DNA of 5,539 nucleotides, taken from NCBI GenBank assembly GCA_949744025.1, contig CATJWA010000296.1, forward strand, positions 1 through 5,539. The letters are read 5' to 3'. Of this stretch, positions 4,997 to 5,539 are shown piece by piece. A program made the translations under genes and the position numbers. Source of the DNA: an uncultured Eubacteriales bacterium. Its GTDB lineage: Bacteria; Bacillota; Clostridia; Oscillospirales; Oscillospiraceae. Numbering within the stretch: the stretch's first letter is position 1; each line of letters opens with the position of its first letter. The notes below the pieces were generated by a model, which ran no database searches, had not been told where the DNA came from, and was given only the letters and a program-made list of their open reading frames with translations.

Positions 4997-5539
4997 TCAG
5001 TCCTCCGGTTGAAAGGGTGTATTGCCCCAGCCTGTGTCAGCGCCGCCCAAAGGAGCGGCCTGAGACAGACCGAGTAAAATCCAGAACAGCGGCGAGACCA
5101 GGCACAGGCCGAGGCCGAAAAAATCCTGGATACAATAGCACACAAGGCTCAGCAGCAGGGCGGAGCTTACCGGCCGGACGCCTCGACGGCGCAGACAGCG
5201 CGCGAACGCGCACAGCAGCAGCGCCAGATAGGACAGCAGTCCGAGGGCTCCGGTGTCGGCAAGCAGGCGCAGATACTCGTTGTGGGCGTTATCGACAAAG
5301 CTGCTGAGGGTTTGTCCGGTCTCCGGAACATAGCGGGAGAAGGACATCTCGAGCCGAAGCGCGAGGGTGCCGGGGCCGCCGCCGAGAAGGGGCCTTTCGG
5401 GTACGAGGGCGAGGACGCTGCGCCATATGAGTATGCGCGATGAGCCGAAGCTGTCCTCCAGCTGTCCGTGCATGGCGCCTGAGAGCTCGTAAAGGGTGCC
5501 GGTTGTTCCGGGCCAGAACCATATGGCGCACAGCGCGGC
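4997..5539 (-). CDS. Wzy_C / O-antigen ligase-like membrane protein, C-terminal part (5' end outside window)
   Basis: The frame stays open to the window edge, giving 180 residues; an ATG at 5473 is internal, because 22 further in-frame codons include the hydrophobic AALCAIWFWPG. The pattern is that of the Wzy_C region of O-antigen polymerases and ligases: GSSRILIWRSVLALVPERPLLGGG, GPGTLALRLEMSF, then the key DNAHNEYLRLLADTG with its His at 5282-5284. Hydrophobic segments follow (GLLSYLALLLCAF; SSALLLSLVCYCIQDFFGLGL; LVSPLFWILLGLS). The conserved Arg and His sit in the large outer loop where sugar chains are transferred from a lipid carrier. Such proteins either polymerise repeat units or attach glycan to an acceptor; in a Gram-positive the acceptor could be lipid, wall polymer or protein. 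The sequence does not separate ligase from polymerase. Gene order makes it the first visible gene of a coupled operon with the Pro-rich protein and acyltransferase. Confidence 0.87.
   Translation of the reverse strand, partial: AALCAIWFWPGTTGTLYELSGAMHGQLEDSFGSSRILIWRSVLALVPERPLLGGGPGTLALRLEMSFSRYVPETGQTLSSFVDNAHNEYLRLLADTGALGLLSYLALLLCAFARCLRRRGVRPVSSALLLSLVCYCIQDFFGLGLCLVSPLFWILLGLSQAAPLGGADTGWGNTPFQPED
5001..5006 (-). promoter_or_regulatory. Ribosome binding site of the small Pro-rich gene
   Basis: GGAGGA on the minus strand, inside the last codons of the ligase-like gene, is four bases before ATG 4996. With the abutting TGA-ATG it supports termination-reinitiation coupling. Confidence 0.75.

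Noticed and set aside
4219..5077. Overlapping plus-strand open frames (4219-4716 and 4538-5077)
   Set aside because: They are antisense to three well-supported minus-strand genes and give Arg/Gly-rich products without domain features.

Overview
The window carries six protein-coding genes from a GC-rich bacterium. The gene types suggest a clostridial Firmicute of the Oscillospiraceae/Ruminococcaceae sort: an AlgI-like MBOAT paired with a DHHW-family protein, Pro/Ala-rich linkers on exported proteins, strong GGAGG ribosome sites and palindrome-rich spacers with AAA or TTT loops. This placement is inference; there is no rRNA or other marker to confirm it.

Plus strand, 1-3429. An exported protein of unknown function (5' end cut off, 1-435) is followed by a 308-base spacer full of inverted repeats. 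Then comes an AlgI-like MBOAT (744-2144), a 163-base structured spacer, and a DHHW/AlgX-like SGNH protein (2308-3429). The last two form a recognisable machine for acylating a polymer outside the cell. The MBOAT passes an acyl group across the membrane, and the SGNH protein, with apparent Ser315/Asp195/His197, would place it on a glycan. The most informative detail is the MBOAT C-terminus, Phe-Leu-Tyr-Phe-Arg-Phe. It fits the C-terminal 'acyl shuttle' hexapeptide known from DltX and from MBOATs that carry the motif fused to their own end.

Centre, 3430-3564. A short spacer leads to a near-perfect 20-bp terminator hairpin with A and T tracts on both sides. It serves both converging gene clusters.

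Minus strand, 5539-3565. In transcription order there is the C-terminal part of a Wzy_C/O-antigen-ligase-like membrane protein (running off the window), a 119-residue membrane-anchored Pro/Ala/Thr-rich protein, and an acyltransferase-3 family membrane protein. These are tightly packed: the first two genes meet as TGA-ATG, and the second overlaps the third by 11 bases. This is a translationally coupled operon for making or decorating a surface polysaccharide.

Taken together, the locus is a cell-surface glycan region with two different acylation routes, MBOAT/SGNH and acyltransferase-3, facing each other across one terminator. The least explained items are the two palindromic spacers, which share an architecture and a 16-base near-identical end, and the small Pro-rich membrane protein.
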